A DNA stretch of 63,931 bases from JAYODW01 sp038116745 (GCA_038116745.1 JAYODW010000031.1:1-63931), one strand, 5' to 3'; positions 21,730 through 30,158 are shown, counted from the stretch's first letter. Numbers and translations are program-made. Notes: generated by a model not told the origin, from the sequence alone.

Positions 21730-24093
21730 TCAGGGGAGCGCCTGTTGCGGCGGGGCCGGCACACAAGGAGAACAGTCGGCGTGTTCGAGTTTCATCAGTA
21801 GGGGGGGCAGAAAAAGCAGGACCGTGACGAGCGCACACAAGATCACGATAGCAACCGAGAGCCCCATTTCTGAATTCAGGCCGAAGTGGGAGCAGGCAAG
21901 GACGAGAAAACCGGAGACCAGCACGATCGAGGTCACAATGAGCGCGCGTCCAACCTTTGCAAAGGCATAACGCACAGCATCCTGTGCGGACATCTCTTGC
22001 TCCCGGCGTGCGCGGAGATATTTGCTAAGAAAGTGCACGGTATCGTCGACCACGATGCCAAAAGTCATGGATGCCACGATCGACAGCGCGATGCCAACCT
22101 CGCCATTGATGAGACCCCAGATTCCGAACCCCATTCCGATTGGCGCAAGATTGGTCACCAAGCTGAGTGCCCCGATCCTCACCGACCTTAGCGCCACCAC
22201 AATGACTATCGAGATCAGTCCCAGGGCGAGCGTCGTGCCGAACAACATGGAGATTGTGTTGCGCCGCATGAGGTGGGTAAACATCATGACCATCCCTGAG
22301 CCGTCGTCATGGCCGATCGCGGGCGCATTCTCGTCCAGCCAGCGACCGGCACGACGACTTATGTCCAGGGTCTCGGTGACTGACATCGGGCGCAGGGTCG
22401 CGACAACTCGGGAGCTCGATTTGTCCACGTTAATTTGATTGTTCAGATCAAGGCCGTAGGGTAGAGACATCTCATAGAGCAGCAGGTACTGCGCAGCCAG
22501 CTCCCGCGTATCCGGTAAGCGATACATGTCCGGAGCGCCGCTGTGCATGTCCTGGTTGAGGCGTTTCATGGTGTCGGTGATGGCGCTGACGTGCTCGGTC
22601 TCCGGCTGCGAGCGCCACCACGCGGCAAACCCATCAACCGCTCTGAGATACTCCGGTTCGCTGATGCCTCCAGAATCAGCCGCTTCCAGCGAGTAATGGA
22701 TGGTGTAGAGGCCGGTAAGGTGGTCGAGCATGAAATCCGAGGAGTAGCGGAACTCCACGGTTTCGTCGAAAAACTCAAAAAAGAGGTCGTTGAATTCATT
22801 TCTTTGGACGTTTGCGACCAGAGTGACGACCAATATCGTCATACCCCACAGAAGGCTGCGACGCCGTCGTACGACGAATTCACCGAGGCCGCGGATCCAC
22901 GTGTCTTCTGCTGAACGAGCAGGTCGTTTTCCAGCTGGAAGAACCGCGAGCAGCGCCGGCAGGAACGACAGCGAAAGCACCAACGAGAACAGCACGCCAA
23001 TAGCGACCGTGGTACCCATCATTTGGAACGGTGGCGTTTCCGAGAAATTCATGGCGAGGAACCCGATTGAAGTCGTGATGCTGGCCAGTGCTACGGGACC
23101 GGCATTGACGCGCAGGCTTTCTTCGATTGCCTTGTTCCTGGCGCGTCCCTGGCGCAATTCTTGGAAATAAGAGATCAGGATATGAACTGAATTGGCGACC
23201 GCGACGGTGAGGATCACGTTCGGAGTGCTGGCACCGGTAGGCGTGATTGGATAGCCGAGATAGCCGGAGATTCCCATTGCGCCAACCACTGACAGCGAAA
23301 ACACACTCAACGTGGCGAACGTGCCAACGATGCCTCCTGCAAGACACGCAACCAGAAGAAACATGACGCCGAAGCTGAGTGGCGCGAGGACGCTCATGTC
23401 GTACACCGCCGACTCTGTGGTCGCCACATGAAATGCGCCCATGCCGGAGATGTAGATCTCGAGACCCGGATGGGTAGCTTCAAACTCGGCAGCAAGGCTG
23501 CGGACGTGAGCGATCATCAGTGGTTGTTCGGCGACTTCATCGACGCCGGGTATCAGGATATTGATGTTGACGGCGGTGACCGCTCCATCTTCAGCGATCA
23601 GAAATTTCCGCAGCTGCGGTTCACTTAGCGCGACGTCTCTGACGCGTTTGAGATCGTTGTCTGTGAAAGCGATCGCATCTCTCACCAGGTCAGCTACGAC
23701 GAGATCGTCGCCACGGGCTTCGGTGTGTTGGAAGTTAGTGATGGAGTCGACTCGGTTGGCAAACGGCACCTGCCAGGCTCGCTCTGTCAGCGCTTCAACC
23801 AAGGCGAGATTTTCTCGCGTGAAGACATTGCCTTTAGCGGGCGCGATGACCAGCATGACCGTGTCGTCCTTGGTATAGGTTTGCTCAAGGCGCTCGAATG
23901 CTTTCAGGTGGGGGTCATCAGCGCCGAAATAAATTCGGTAGCTATTGGTGAAGGTCAAATGCCGGACGCCGCTGCCGGCGAGTGCCACCACTAGAAGACT
24001 AGCCAGAATAATTGGCCACCTGGCGCTGATTACCGAGGCCGGGAGACGCTCTGCCAGCCTGCCAGCTGCGAACATGCTTCGGTTCCTAGCCAT
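21730..24093 (-). CDS. MMPL/RND-family exporter, copy 2
   Basis: This 787-residue inner-membrane exporter has the same layout as the copy at 14052: an N-terminal helix (IILASLLVVALAGSGV), a periplasmic domain, a helix block with VILTVAVANSVHILISYF, a second periplasmic loop, and a second helix block with SMTFGIVVDDTVHFLSKYLR and a conserved VVDD. Length fits the family. The ATG at 24093 or another at 24075 may be the start. It is the third gene of the minus-strand run starting at 25358 (38 bases after the LLM gene, 38 before a GST). I infer export of toxic hydrophobic compounds or their adducts; lipid export is an alternative. Confidence 0.88.
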   Translation of the reverse strand: MARNRSMFAAGRLAERLPASVISARWPIILASLLVVALAGSGVRHLTFTNSYRIYFGADDPHLKAFERLEQTYTKDDTVMLVIAPAKGNVFTRENLALVEALTERAWQVPFANRVDSITNFQHTEARGDDLVVADLVRDAIAFTDNDLKRVRDVALSEPQLRKFLIAEDGAVTAVNINILIPGVDEVAEQPLMIAHVRSLAAEFEATHPGLEIYISGMGAFHVATTESAVYDMSVLAPLSFGVMFLLVACLAGGIVGTFATLSVFSLSVVGAMGISGYLGYPITPTGASTPNVILTVAVANSVHILISYFQELRQGRARNKAIEESLRVNAGPVALASITTSIGFLAMNFSETPPFQMMGTTVAIGVLFSLVLSLSFLPALLAVLPAGKRPARSAEDTWIRGLGEFVVRRRRSLLWGMTILVVTLVANVQRNEFNDLFFEFFDETVEFRYSSDFMLDHLTGLYTIHYSLEAADSGGISEPEYLRAVDGFAAWWRSQPETEHVSAITDTMKRLNQDMHSGAPDMYRLPDTRELAAQYLLLYEMSLPYGLDLNNQINVDKSSSRVVATLRPMSVTETLDISRRAGRWLDENAPAIGHDDGSGMVMMFTHLMRRNTISMLFGTTLALGLISIVIVVALRSVRIGALSLVTNLAPIGMGFGIWGLINGEVGIALSIVASMTFGIVVDDTVHFLSKYLRARREQEMSAQDAVRYAFAKVGRALIVTSIVLVSGFLVLACSHFGLNSEMGLSVAIVILCALVTVLLFLPPLLMKLEHADCSPCVPAPPQQALP

Positions 24094-24131
24094 GGATCCC
24101 AGGGCCAGTCAGGTGCGAGCGCTGCGGAGTC

Positions 24132-24956
24132 TCAGGACAGCGCCGGGATGATCTGCTCTACCAGGATCTCGAGTCGCACTCGATAGGCGTTGGTATCGGC
24201 GTATCCGCCGGCATGCACGACTTCGTCGCAGCCAACTGCCGCGTATGCTTGCGCCATGTCTATCGCAGCCGCCGGGTCCTCAAGTGGCAGAGTCTTCATG
24301 GCAATGATCACAGGCGCTGGTTTGCCTGCCTGCTGTGCCAGCTGTCTGAGCCTGTTCCGCGGCCCCTCGATCTCCTGCGGCGTCTTGCCCGCCGCGATCC
24401 AGCCGTCGCCGTAGTCGACGGTACGCTTGAGGGCTGCATCTGTGGCCCCCCCGACATAGAGAGGCGGCCGGGCCGGGCGCGGCAGGGTGGGGAACTCTGC
24501 GCCGTTGATGATGGCTGTATCGCTGCTGAATGCCTCGTGGAATAGTTTCAGCGCTGCGTTGGTCTGCCTGCCCCGCTCGCGGTAAGGAACTCCGAGAACC
24601 TGGAACTCGGTTTCATACCAGCCTACGCCAATGCCAAAGCGGAACCGACCAGCTGACAGATCCTGGAGGGTCGCCACCTGCTTGACCAGCTGAAAAGGCA
24701 GCCGGTAAGGCACGTTGAGCACGCCGGTGCCCAGCCGGATGCGGTCGGTCCGGGCGGCGATATAGGTCAGGGCCATGAGGCAATCGAGATAGCGTCCACT
24801 GTCCTCCGGCGCCCAGCCCATGCCTACTGGCGTACTCAGACGATCATTTACCCATAGGGTGTCCAGTCCGGCGCGCTCAGCGCACTGCGCGCATTCAAGC
24901 ATGGTCGCGGCGTCGGAGCCGGCGCCCCAGTTCCTCAGGTTGGTGCTGACAATCAC
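24132..24956 (-). CDS. LLM-class F420- or flavin-dependent oxidoreductase
   Basis: This 274-residue protein has the luciferase-like barrel: MIVSTNLRNWGAGSDAATML, VNDRLSTPVGMGWAP, then ARTDRIRLGTGVLNVPYR, the DLSAGRFRFGIGVGWYETEF motif and PPLYVGGATDAALKRTVDYG. The overall pattern fits the small F420-dependent group, but direct proof of the cofactor needs genes for F420 synthesis, which are not in the window. It is the second gene of the run, 30 bases after the VOC gene. It may reduce or oxidise the compound handled by the locus. Confidence 0.87.
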   Translation of the reverse strand: MIVSTNLRNWGAGSDAATMLECAQCAERAGLDTLWVNDRLSTPVGMGWAPEDSGRYLDCLMALTYIAARTDRIRLGTGVLNVPYRLPFQLVKQVATLQDLSAGRFRFGIGVGWYETEFQVLGVPYRERGRQTNAALKLFHEAFSSDTAIINGAEFPTLPRPARPPLYVGGATDAALKRTVDYGDGWIAAGKTPQEIEGPRNRLRQLAQQAGKPAPVIIAMKTLPLEDPAAAIDMAQAYAAVGCDEVVHAGGYADTNAYRVRLEILVEQIIPALS

Positions 24957-24986
24957 AGTGCAAATTCTGTTTCTGGCGTGGTGCTA

Positions 24987-25358
24987 TCAGGCGGCGGGGC
25001 AGAAAAAATTCAGTTTGTTGCCGTCCAGATCACGGAAATAGCCGATGTAGAACATCCCGCCTCGAACGCCTGGCGCACCCGCATCTGTGGCGCCCAGTTC
25101 GAGCGCTTTGGTGTACAGGCGTTCCACTGCTGCAGGATTCTCAGCCGTCAGCGCAATCATGGTCCCGTTACCGACCGTCGCAACCTGTTCGTCTTCTGGT
25201 GTGCAGATCGCGAACATCGGTTGCCCTTCTCCAGTGGCGTAGGCAATCAGGCGCCCCATATCCATTGCGCGAACCGCGCCGAGCTCTGCGAGCAACGCAT
25301 CGTAGAAGGCTGCCGCGCGCGGCAGATCGTTCGTTCCGATAGTGGTGTAAGCAATCAT
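24987..25358 (-). CDS. VOC-superfamily (glyoxalase-like) protein
   Basis: This 123-residue single-domain protein has paired beta-alpha-beta-beta-beta modules: MIAYTTIGTNDLPRAAAFYD, then IAYATGEGQPMFAICTP, the C-terminal module GVRGGMFYIGYFRDLDGNKL and NFFCPAA. The FRDLDGNKLNF end is typical of glyoxalase and bleomycin-resistance-like proteins. The open frame runs upstream to 25706, but the ATG at 25358 is the family start. It is the first gene of the seven-gene minus-strand run and faces the hxlR-type gene across the palindrome at 25404. It may bind or convert an aldehyde or quinone-like electrophile. Confidence 0.88.
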   Translation of the reverse strand: MIAYTTIGTNDLPRAAAFYDALLAELGAVRAMDMGRLIAYATGEGQPMFAICTPEDEQVATVGNGTMIALTAENPAAVERLYTKALELGATDAGAPGVRGGMFYIGYFRDLDGNKLNFFCPAA

Positions 25359-25403
25359 GGTGGGCTTTCCTGTTTCGGGGCATTGCTGCCGTGGGTGTTT
25401 TAA

Positions 25404-25422
25404 TACTTCAATATATGAAGTA
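25404..25422. promoter_or_regulatory. Palindromic operator of HxlR type
   Basis: TACTTCAATATATGAAGTA has perfect 7-base arms (TACTTCA/TGAAGTA) around ATATA. It lies 45 bases upstream of the VOC start (25358) and 133 bases upstream of the HxlR-family gene. Known HxlR-family sites have TACT and AGTA half sites. The location inside the divergent promoter region is right for joint control. Confidence 0.65.
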
Positions 25423-25555
25423 AACATGAGATTAGCAGGAAAGCGATAAAAAAAATAGTAAAGTCGGCATCGTGCTCGCTTTGAGGGCGGCGCCGCAGGA
25501 CGCGCGGCGCTGGATCGCAGCGAAGCGTGAGAACAAAACACTTCGGACCGACAAC

Positions 25556-25966
25556 ATGCCAGGGAAACGCTCTGACTGCCCCGTCGCTCATGTGCTGGAT
25601 CTGGTCGGCGACCGTTGGACGCTGTTGGTGATCCGGGATATCGGCGTGCTCGGAAAGCATAGTTTTGGCGACATAGCCGCGTCCCCTGAAAAGATACCGC
25701 CGGCAACTTTGAGCGCCCGCCTCGATTTGCTCCTGTCGAACGAGCTGCTTACTAAAACGGAAGTCTCCGGGGGGCCTGGACGGCAGTATCGCTATGCCCT
25801 TACCGAGCGTGGCGTGGACCTGCTGCCGGTGTTGGTCACCATGATGCAATGGAGCGCCCGGCATGACCCTGACACGATTATCTCCCGAGGTATGCGCAAG
25901 CGTCTTAAAGAGGACATTACGGGCATAATCGACGGGCTGCGGGAAACTGCTCTACGGGAGCAATGA
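25556..25966 (+). CDS. HxlR-family transcriptional regulator
   Basis: This 136-residue winged-helix protein starts MPGKRSDCPVAHVLDLVGDR, the typical HxlR N-terminus with the conserved cysteine (Cys8) that senses electrophiles or oxidants in relatives such as YodB and QorR. The recognition helix region is PPATLSARLDLLLSNELLTK and the wing GGPGRQYRYALTERG. The start at 25556 matches the family; an upstream start at 25472 would add 28 residues without similarity. It is divergent from the seven-gene detoxification run and probably represses it until Cys8 is modified. Control of its own gene is also likely, since the palindrome lies in the shared region. Confidence 0.88.
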   Translation: MPGKRSDCPVAHVLDLVGDRWTLLVIRDIGVLGKHSFGDIAASPEKIPPATLSARLDLLLSNELLTKTEVSGGPGRQYRYALTERGVDLLPVLVTMMQWSARHDPDTIISRGMRKRLKEDITGIIDGLRETALREQ

Positions 25967-26043
25967 AGCTTGACTCCCGTATTTCAGGACAGTCTGTCTG
26001 CCGCTGCTTTGGCCGTGTACTCGGAGATCTGTGCGGCAAGTGA

Positions 26044-26727
26044 TCAGCGTTCCATGTGCCGGCTTAATGTTTGTCTGGAGCGCCGCCGCGCCAGCGGCGC
26101 GAGCAGCTGGTAGAAGGGTCGCAGCAGCCAGGTGGGCCACCATCTTGCGCGCTCTTCCAGCGCCACTCTGGCGCGTGGATGATCGATGAACTGCGGATAG
26201 GGAAAGGCGAAGCGATAGCGCCCGGGCTCGCGCAGGAATTCGATGCGCTGGAGGTGCTTGACGCTTTTGTAGCCGTAATGCGCAGGCGCTACCAGGCGCA
26301 GCGGGGCGCCGTGGGCGAGCGGCAGGGGCTGGCCTTCGAGGCTGTCGGCCAGCAGAACGTCGTCAGCGAGCAGATCGGTAATCGGCAGCGCGCTGCGATA
26401 GCCATCCAGCCCGTGCAGAGCGACGCACACCACATCTTGCGCCACGCCGTGCCGGGCCACGCAGAAATCATAGAAATCTCTGAAGCGCACGCCGGACCAG
26501 CTCACGTCGCGAACTGACCATGTCGTCACGCAGTGAAAGTCTGATTGCTGGGTAATGCGGGGCAGTGTCTGCAGGTCATGGAGACTGCCGACCTTGGCGA
26601 CATCCCCGTCGATTTCGAGGTTCAGCGTCTGGTGATCGAAGCCGAGTCGGTCGGCAAACCAGCCAAGTCCGAAGCGCTCGAGGTGCGGACGCTCGTGCTG
26701 TCCTGGGGGCAGCGGCCTGCGGCTCAT
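26044..26727 (-). CDS. Molybdopterin-dependent oxidoreductase (sulfite oxidase fold, YedY/MsrP-like core)
   Basis: This 227-residue protein has the sulfite-oxidase molybdopterin fold with DHQTLNLEIDGDVAKVGSL, the predicted Mo-ligand cysteine in SDFHCVTTWSVRDVSWSGV, then HGLDGYRSALPITDLLADDV and a terminal APAHYGYKSVKHLQRIEF. It is short compared with classical enzymes, with no dimerisation domain, and lacks a twin-arginine signal, so it appears cytoplasmic. The stop lies close to the convergent hxlR end. It is the last gene of an overlapping four-gene set with oxidase-like membrane proteins (26 bases after the subunit-IV-like gene). Its substrate is unknown. Confidence 0.85.
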   Translation of the reverse strand: MSRRPLPPGQHERPHLERFGLGWFADRLGFDHQTLNLEIDGDVAKVGSLHDLQTLPRITQQSDFHCVTTWSVRDVSWSGVRFRDFYDFCVARHGVAQDVVCVALHGLDGYRSALPITDLLADDVLLADSLEGQPLPLAHGAPLRLVAPAHYGYKSVKHLQRIEFLREPGRYRFAFPYPQFIDHPRARVALEERARWWPTWLLRPFYQLLAPLARRRSRQTLSRHMER

Positions 26728-26753
26728 CCGGACTCAGGCAAAGCGCGCGGTGC

Positions 26754-27023
26754 TCAGGGCGACGCTGTGGCCCACAGCACCACGACCAGCCCCGCGACGC
26801 CCCAGGCCCAGCCGTAGAGGTAGCGTCGAATAAAGACCGGCGCGCGCTCGATCTCCATAAAACGCACCAGGATGATGACGGTCTTGGCTGCGGCTATAGC
26901 CATGATCGCGCCAATCGCGACCTCCCGTGCGGCAAGCAGCTCTGCCGCAACCAGGCTTACCGCCGAGATCAGCAGGAGCAGCAGCCAGGCGTTGCGCGGG
27001 CCACTTGCGTCGAATCCGATCAT
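26754..27023 (-). CDS. Cytochrome c oxidase subunit IV-like / NorF-like small membrane protein
   Basis: This 89-residue protein has three predicted membrane helices (AWLLLLLISAVSLVAAELL; VAIGAIMAIAAAKTVIILV; LYGWAWGVAGLVVVLWAT) and the loop RFMEIERAP between helices 2 and 3. That pattern is typical of prokaryotic cytochrome oxidase subunit IV and NorF. The ATG (27023) overlaps the stop of the subunit-III gene by four bases. No subunit I or II is in the window. Confidence 0.82.
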   Translation of the reverse strand: MIGFDASGPRNAWLLLLLISAVSLVAAELLAAREVAIGAIMAIAAAKTVIILVRFMEIERAPVFIRRYLYGWAWGVAGLVVVLWATASP

Positions 27024-27619
27024 CTTGCACCTATGAGATACAGCAGAGAGAAGATGAAGATCCACAGCAGGTCCACCATGTGCCAGTAGAGACTGCCGCC
27101 GTCCAGCCATTTGCGATAGTTGGTGTCCATTTCGGCCGGGGGGCCGTAGGGGCTTGGTCCTCTGGCCAGCACACCGAGCAGGATCATGCCGACCACGTAG
27201 TGCACGAAGTGGATCCCGGTAAGAGCGAAATAAAACGTAAAGAACTCGTTGGTGGAGACGCTGAGCCCGGCGCTGAACTTCTCCCAGTACTCCCAGGTTT
27301 TGACCACACCGAAGCAGGCCGCAACGGCTATCGCCCGGACCAGCAGGCGCCGCGCGCCGGCGAAGTCGCCCTGGCGGCCGACCATGTTGGCCCAGGCTAC
27401 CAGCCAGCTTGAGGTGATCAGGATGCACGCGTTCAGAAAGCCGAGCTCCGCGTTCAGGCGCTGAGCGGACTGATCGAACAGGGCCGCGTTGCCCATTCTC
27501 TCGACCATAAAAACGACAAAAAACAGGCCGAAGCTGCTGATGTCGAGGGTCAGGAAAATCCAGATGGCCGGCGCGCGCTCGCGGCGCACGCCGGCTGCGG
27601 CAGGGTCACTGGCTGTCAT
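27020..27619 (-). CDS. Cytochrome c oxidase subunit III-like / NorE-like membrane protein
   Basis: This 199-residue heme-copper oxidase subunit III-like protein has about five membrane helices and the family stretches IWIFLTLDISSFGLFFVVFM, LNACILITSSWLVAWANMVG, GIHFVHYVVGMILLGVLAR and YWHMVDLLWIFIFSLLYLIG. NorE-type proteins assist nitric-oxide or cytochrome oxidases. It overlaps the preceding membrane-protein gene by 14 bases and the next gene by four. The lack of catalytic subunits nearby means it may serve an enzyme encoded elsewhere, or pair with the molybdopterin protein. Confidence 0.87.
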   Translation of the reverse strand: MTASDPAAAGVRRERAPAIWIFLTLDISSFGLFFVVFMVERMGNAALFDQSAQRLNAELGFLNACILITSSWLVAWANMVGRQGDFAGARRLLVRAIAVAACFGVVKTWEYWEKFSAGLSVSTNEFFTFYFALTGIHFVHYVVGMILLGVLARGPSPYGPPAEMDTNYRKWLDGGSLYWHMVDLLWIFIFSLLYLIGAR

Positions 27620-28334
27620 GCGTGGCGTAATGCTCGATTTCCAGGCGGCCGATGGCCTTGATGACGTAGATTCCGACGACCAGCCACATCACGAAGAACA
27701 ACGAGAACTCGACGAAATAGTTCAGCAGCCCGCTGCGTGAAAACGGTCCGTCGTAGACCAGAGGCATCATCGTAAGCAGGGCGAAGCTGACCACGACAAA
27801 CATGGTGAACCAGGCAGCCCACGGCGGGACCAGCGGCTGCTCCCGCCGGTCCTGCAGGACACAGATCCCGAATGCCACCAGCTGCATGGTCGTCAGCGAG
27901 TAGGCCATATCGAAAAACATCCAGCCGAAGTCGTACATCATCAGCAGGGTTTTCGGATCCATGACCTCGGGGCGGTAGGCCACCGCGAGCCACACCGAGC
28001 ACGGCAGCACGAAGACTATGGTGGTGAACAACGCGCCCGCGAGCTGCAGTATCGAGAGCACGGCGTTCGACCCATTCTCTTTTTCGATGGTGCGCATCAC
28101 CATCCACAGCGACAGGCCCCAGGTGAAATAGAGCACCGAGACCGGCATCTGCACGATCATGCCGACGCGGATCTGTCCGGCGTGCGCGATGATCTGGGCG
28201 GCGAAGTCCTCTGCGCTCAGCGCCGGGGAATAGGGCGGGATGTTCTGCCCCAGGATGCCCCAGAACACGATGGTAATCACCAGCATGAACATGCCAGACC
28301 AGGCCAGTGCACGGCCATAGCGATATGGATTCAT
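27606..28334 (-). CDS. Uncharacterised six-helix membrane protein in oxidase-like operon
   Basis: This 242-residue protein has about six hydrophobic helices, for example LAWSGMFMLVITIVFWGILG, QMPVSVLYFTWGLSLWMVM, AGALFTTIVFVLPCSVWLA, FTMFVVVSFALLTMMPLVY and LNYFVEFSLFFVMWLVVGIY. It keeps a GQNIPPYSPALSAEDFA loop after the first helix. I do not recognise a named family. It has a good ribosome site (GAGGAAGCA before ATG 28334) and is the first gene of the overlapping operon with the subunit III and IV-like genes. The polar helices contain no clear heme-ligand pair. Confidence 0.8.
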   Translation of the reverse strand: MNPYRYGRALAWSGMFMLVITIVFWGILGQNIPPYSPALSAEDFAAQIIAHAGQIRVGMIVQMPVSVLYFTWGLSLWMVMRTIEKENGSNAVLSILQLAGALFTTIVFVLPCSVWLAVAYRPEVMDPKTLLMMYDFGWMFFDMAYSLTTMQLVAFGICVLQDRREQPLVPPWAAWFTMFVVVSFALLTMMPLVYDGPFSRSGLLNYFVEFSLFFVMWLVVGIYVIKAIGRLEIEHYATHDSQ

Positions 28335-28743
28335 TGCTTCCTCCCCCTCAGAGAATGATGACGAGCGGTCCTCGATCGCAGTTGCGATGCGGTGCTGTTG
28401 CCACGCCGAACAATCACACCATGATTCCGGCGTGGCCGACAATGCAGGCGGAGTCACCGCCAGGCTGCCGGACTGCAAAGTCGTAAGCGTGAGCCAGGTG
28501 CCCGCGGTGTGTACCGCTTTGCTGCGAAATTCGGAGGAAGGAGTCATCGTTCGTCGAGGAGGGAACGAACGCCGGCGGGACATTGAGGTGGGGAGGGGAG
28601 GATGTACCCGCCGGCGGGAACCATGGCAGTTCCGGTTATGGTTACGTCTTACCTGCTTGCGCGGTTCACTGACTGACGGCGTGAACCGCAGAGCGCTCTT
28701 AGCGCGTAGAGTTTTGACCGTCAGCTACTTAACAGGGGGATGG
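28335..28743. other. Intergenic, divergent promoter region
   Basis: 409 bases between divergent genes. An open frame upstream of 28744 has no family support. A GGCGGG-rich stretch at 28573-28617 contains repeated CGCCGGCGGG words, but no clear operator was found. Confidence 0.4.
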
Positions 28744-29163
28744 ATGGGGATCACGCATCGCTACTTTGCAGATCACAGAATACTGTGTGCGCTATGGTCT
28801 GGTGAGATTGCCGAAGACGAGGCGCTGGGCGCACCCGCCGCTGCGATGGCGGCGGTCGGGGAGGCCATGGGGGTGATCCTGTTGGCTGATCTCAGGACAG
28901 CCAGACTGAGCGCGCAGTCGCCGGACCTTGTGGCCATGTTTTTTGAAATGCACCGGGCGGCCGACCTTGGCGGGGCGATAGAGCGGGTAGTTATTCTCTG
29001 TTCCGATCAGATATTCGAGCAGGCTCGGAGACTAAGGCAGCTCGCCCTCGATGAAGGGCTCCCCATCTCGGTGCTGACGACTCTGTCCTTTGCCGGGGTC
29101 TCGCTCAATCAGCCGGCGGACTTGCTGGAGGGAATGCTGGACTCGATGCGCAGCGAAGCGTGA
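28744..29163 (+). CDS. Conserved small protein, paralogue of the 43663 gene
   Basis: This 139-residue soluble protein starts MGITHRYFADHRILCALWSG. The plan is two N-terminal strands, a helix, a central VILLADLRTARLSAQSPDLV stretch, VVILCSDQIFEQARRLRQLA and a final GLPISVLTTLSFAG segment. It aligns along its length with the protein at 43663 (RYFSEHRLLVGVWAGTL; ITLLADLSGW; LICSRQVFESATEFRSLA; LPISLLTSV). The alternation resembles a STAS/SpoIIAA-like fold, which is only a guess. The start is preceded by AGGGGGA. I do not recognise a function. Confidence 0.72.
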   Translation: MGITHRYFADHRILCALWSGEIAEDEALGAPAAAMAAVGEAMGVILLADLRTARLSAQSPDLVAMFFEMHRAADLGGAIERVVILCSDQIFEQARRLRQLALDEGLPISVLTTLSFAGVSLNQPADLLEGMLDSMRSEA

Positions 29164-29290
29164 CAACTGCTCTGAAGCGCTCGCCTCGCGTAGTCCGCAT
29201 TGGTAACCGAAGGTCGGTACGGGAGTCCTGGTGATAAGGGGCGCTGAGCGAGAGTGAACCGGCAGTCTGTGACATGCGTAATGTTCTCGT

Positions 29291-29312
29291 CGCGTGTGCT
29301 TCACGCGATTTT
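29291..29312 (+). terminator. Small hairpin with T run
   Basis: CGCGTG (29291-29296) pairs with CACGCG (29302-29307), followed by ATTTTTG. A second, stronger terminator follows at 29333. Confidence 0.5.
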
Positions 29313-29332
29313 TGTCTCAAACTTGCGATCTT

Positions 29333-29358
29333 GAGGTGCCTCCGGCACCTCTTTTTTT
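29333..29358 (+). terminator. Rho-independent terminator
   Basis: AGGTGCC, loop TCC and GGCACCT are followed by CTTTTTTT. It ends transcription from the small protein gene at 28744. With the hairpin at 29291 it forms a tandem pair; nothing else is seen in the 338 bases before the next gene. Confidence 0.8.
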
Positions 29359-29501
29359 GGTAGGCGTTTTGATGATTCTCTTCGCACCCACTTGGGTGCA
29401 GGGAGTAGAAGCCGTCAGGATTGCGGCCTGCTACCCGTCGGCTCGCCGATGAACGGCTCTGCCGCGTGCTGGCGATGTCAGGTGCGGAAGGAGGTCTGAC
29501 C

Positions 29502-30158
29502 ATGCAACGAATGCGAGTCATCCCGGCCGTGCTTCTCATGCTTGGCTGTGCGGTCTCCAGGGCAGATACCGTCGAAGCGCGCTGCGACATTTATCCACGA
29601 GGCTCTGACCGGGTCGAGACAATGACGGCCTGTCGCTTCGCCCAGCGCCAGGGCGTGGTCACCATCTACCGTAGCGACGGGATCACCTACGACCTTTCTC
29701 CGACAGGCGAAGCTCCGGGCAACTATGTCGATCAGGACGGACGCCCGGCTTATCGAAACCGCGGTCTCGCTACACGCGGGCTCATATTTCGTCTGGCTGA
29801 GGTCAGCGTCTACGTTTACTGGGATACCTCGGCGCTGACGCCTGAGGATGGTCCGGACAACCCGACCGCGCCGTTCACCACTGCGGACTATGACGCGACC
29901 ACCCTGTTGCGCTGTCGCACGGCGGACGCGCGCGATTACGACGTCTGCCCCGCGGGGATCCTGCGCATGGAGAACCAGCAGGCGTCTGTCGTGGTGCGCA
30001 GCCCAGCTGCGGAGATTTTCACGATCAATTTCCTGAGCGACTACGTGAATGCCACCAATCGTGAGGTGACCGCCGTGCAGGACGGGGACACCTGGACGGT
30101 TACCCTGGCGAACGGCGAGGTCTACCTCGTGCCACTCGCCGCCATTACCGGAGACTGA
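29502..30158 (+). CDS. Secreted protein of unknown function
   Basis: This 218-residue protein has a signal peptide (MQRMRVIPAVLLMLGCAVSRA) that may end at a Cys; the LLMLGC pattern is close to a lipobox. The mature part is rich in strands, with pairs of cysteines (EARCDIYP; TACRFAQRQG; LRCRTADARDYDVCPAG) that could form disulfides. VTIYRSDGITYDLSPTGEAP and VWTVTLANGEVYLVPL-like strands suggest a beta fold. RBS GGAGG is at 29490-29494. No neighbour gives a clue. I do not assign a function. Confidence 0.75.
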   Translation: MQRMRVIPAVLLMLGCAVSRADTVEARCDIYPRGSDRVETMTACRFAQRQGVVTIYRSDGITYDLSPTGEAPGNYVDQDGRPAYRNRGLATRGLIFRLAEVSVYVYWDTSALTPEDGPDNPTAPFTTADYDATTLLRCRTADARDYDVCPAGILRMENQQASVVVRSPAAEIFTINFLSDYVNATNREVTAVQDGDTWTVTLANGEVYLVPLAAITGD

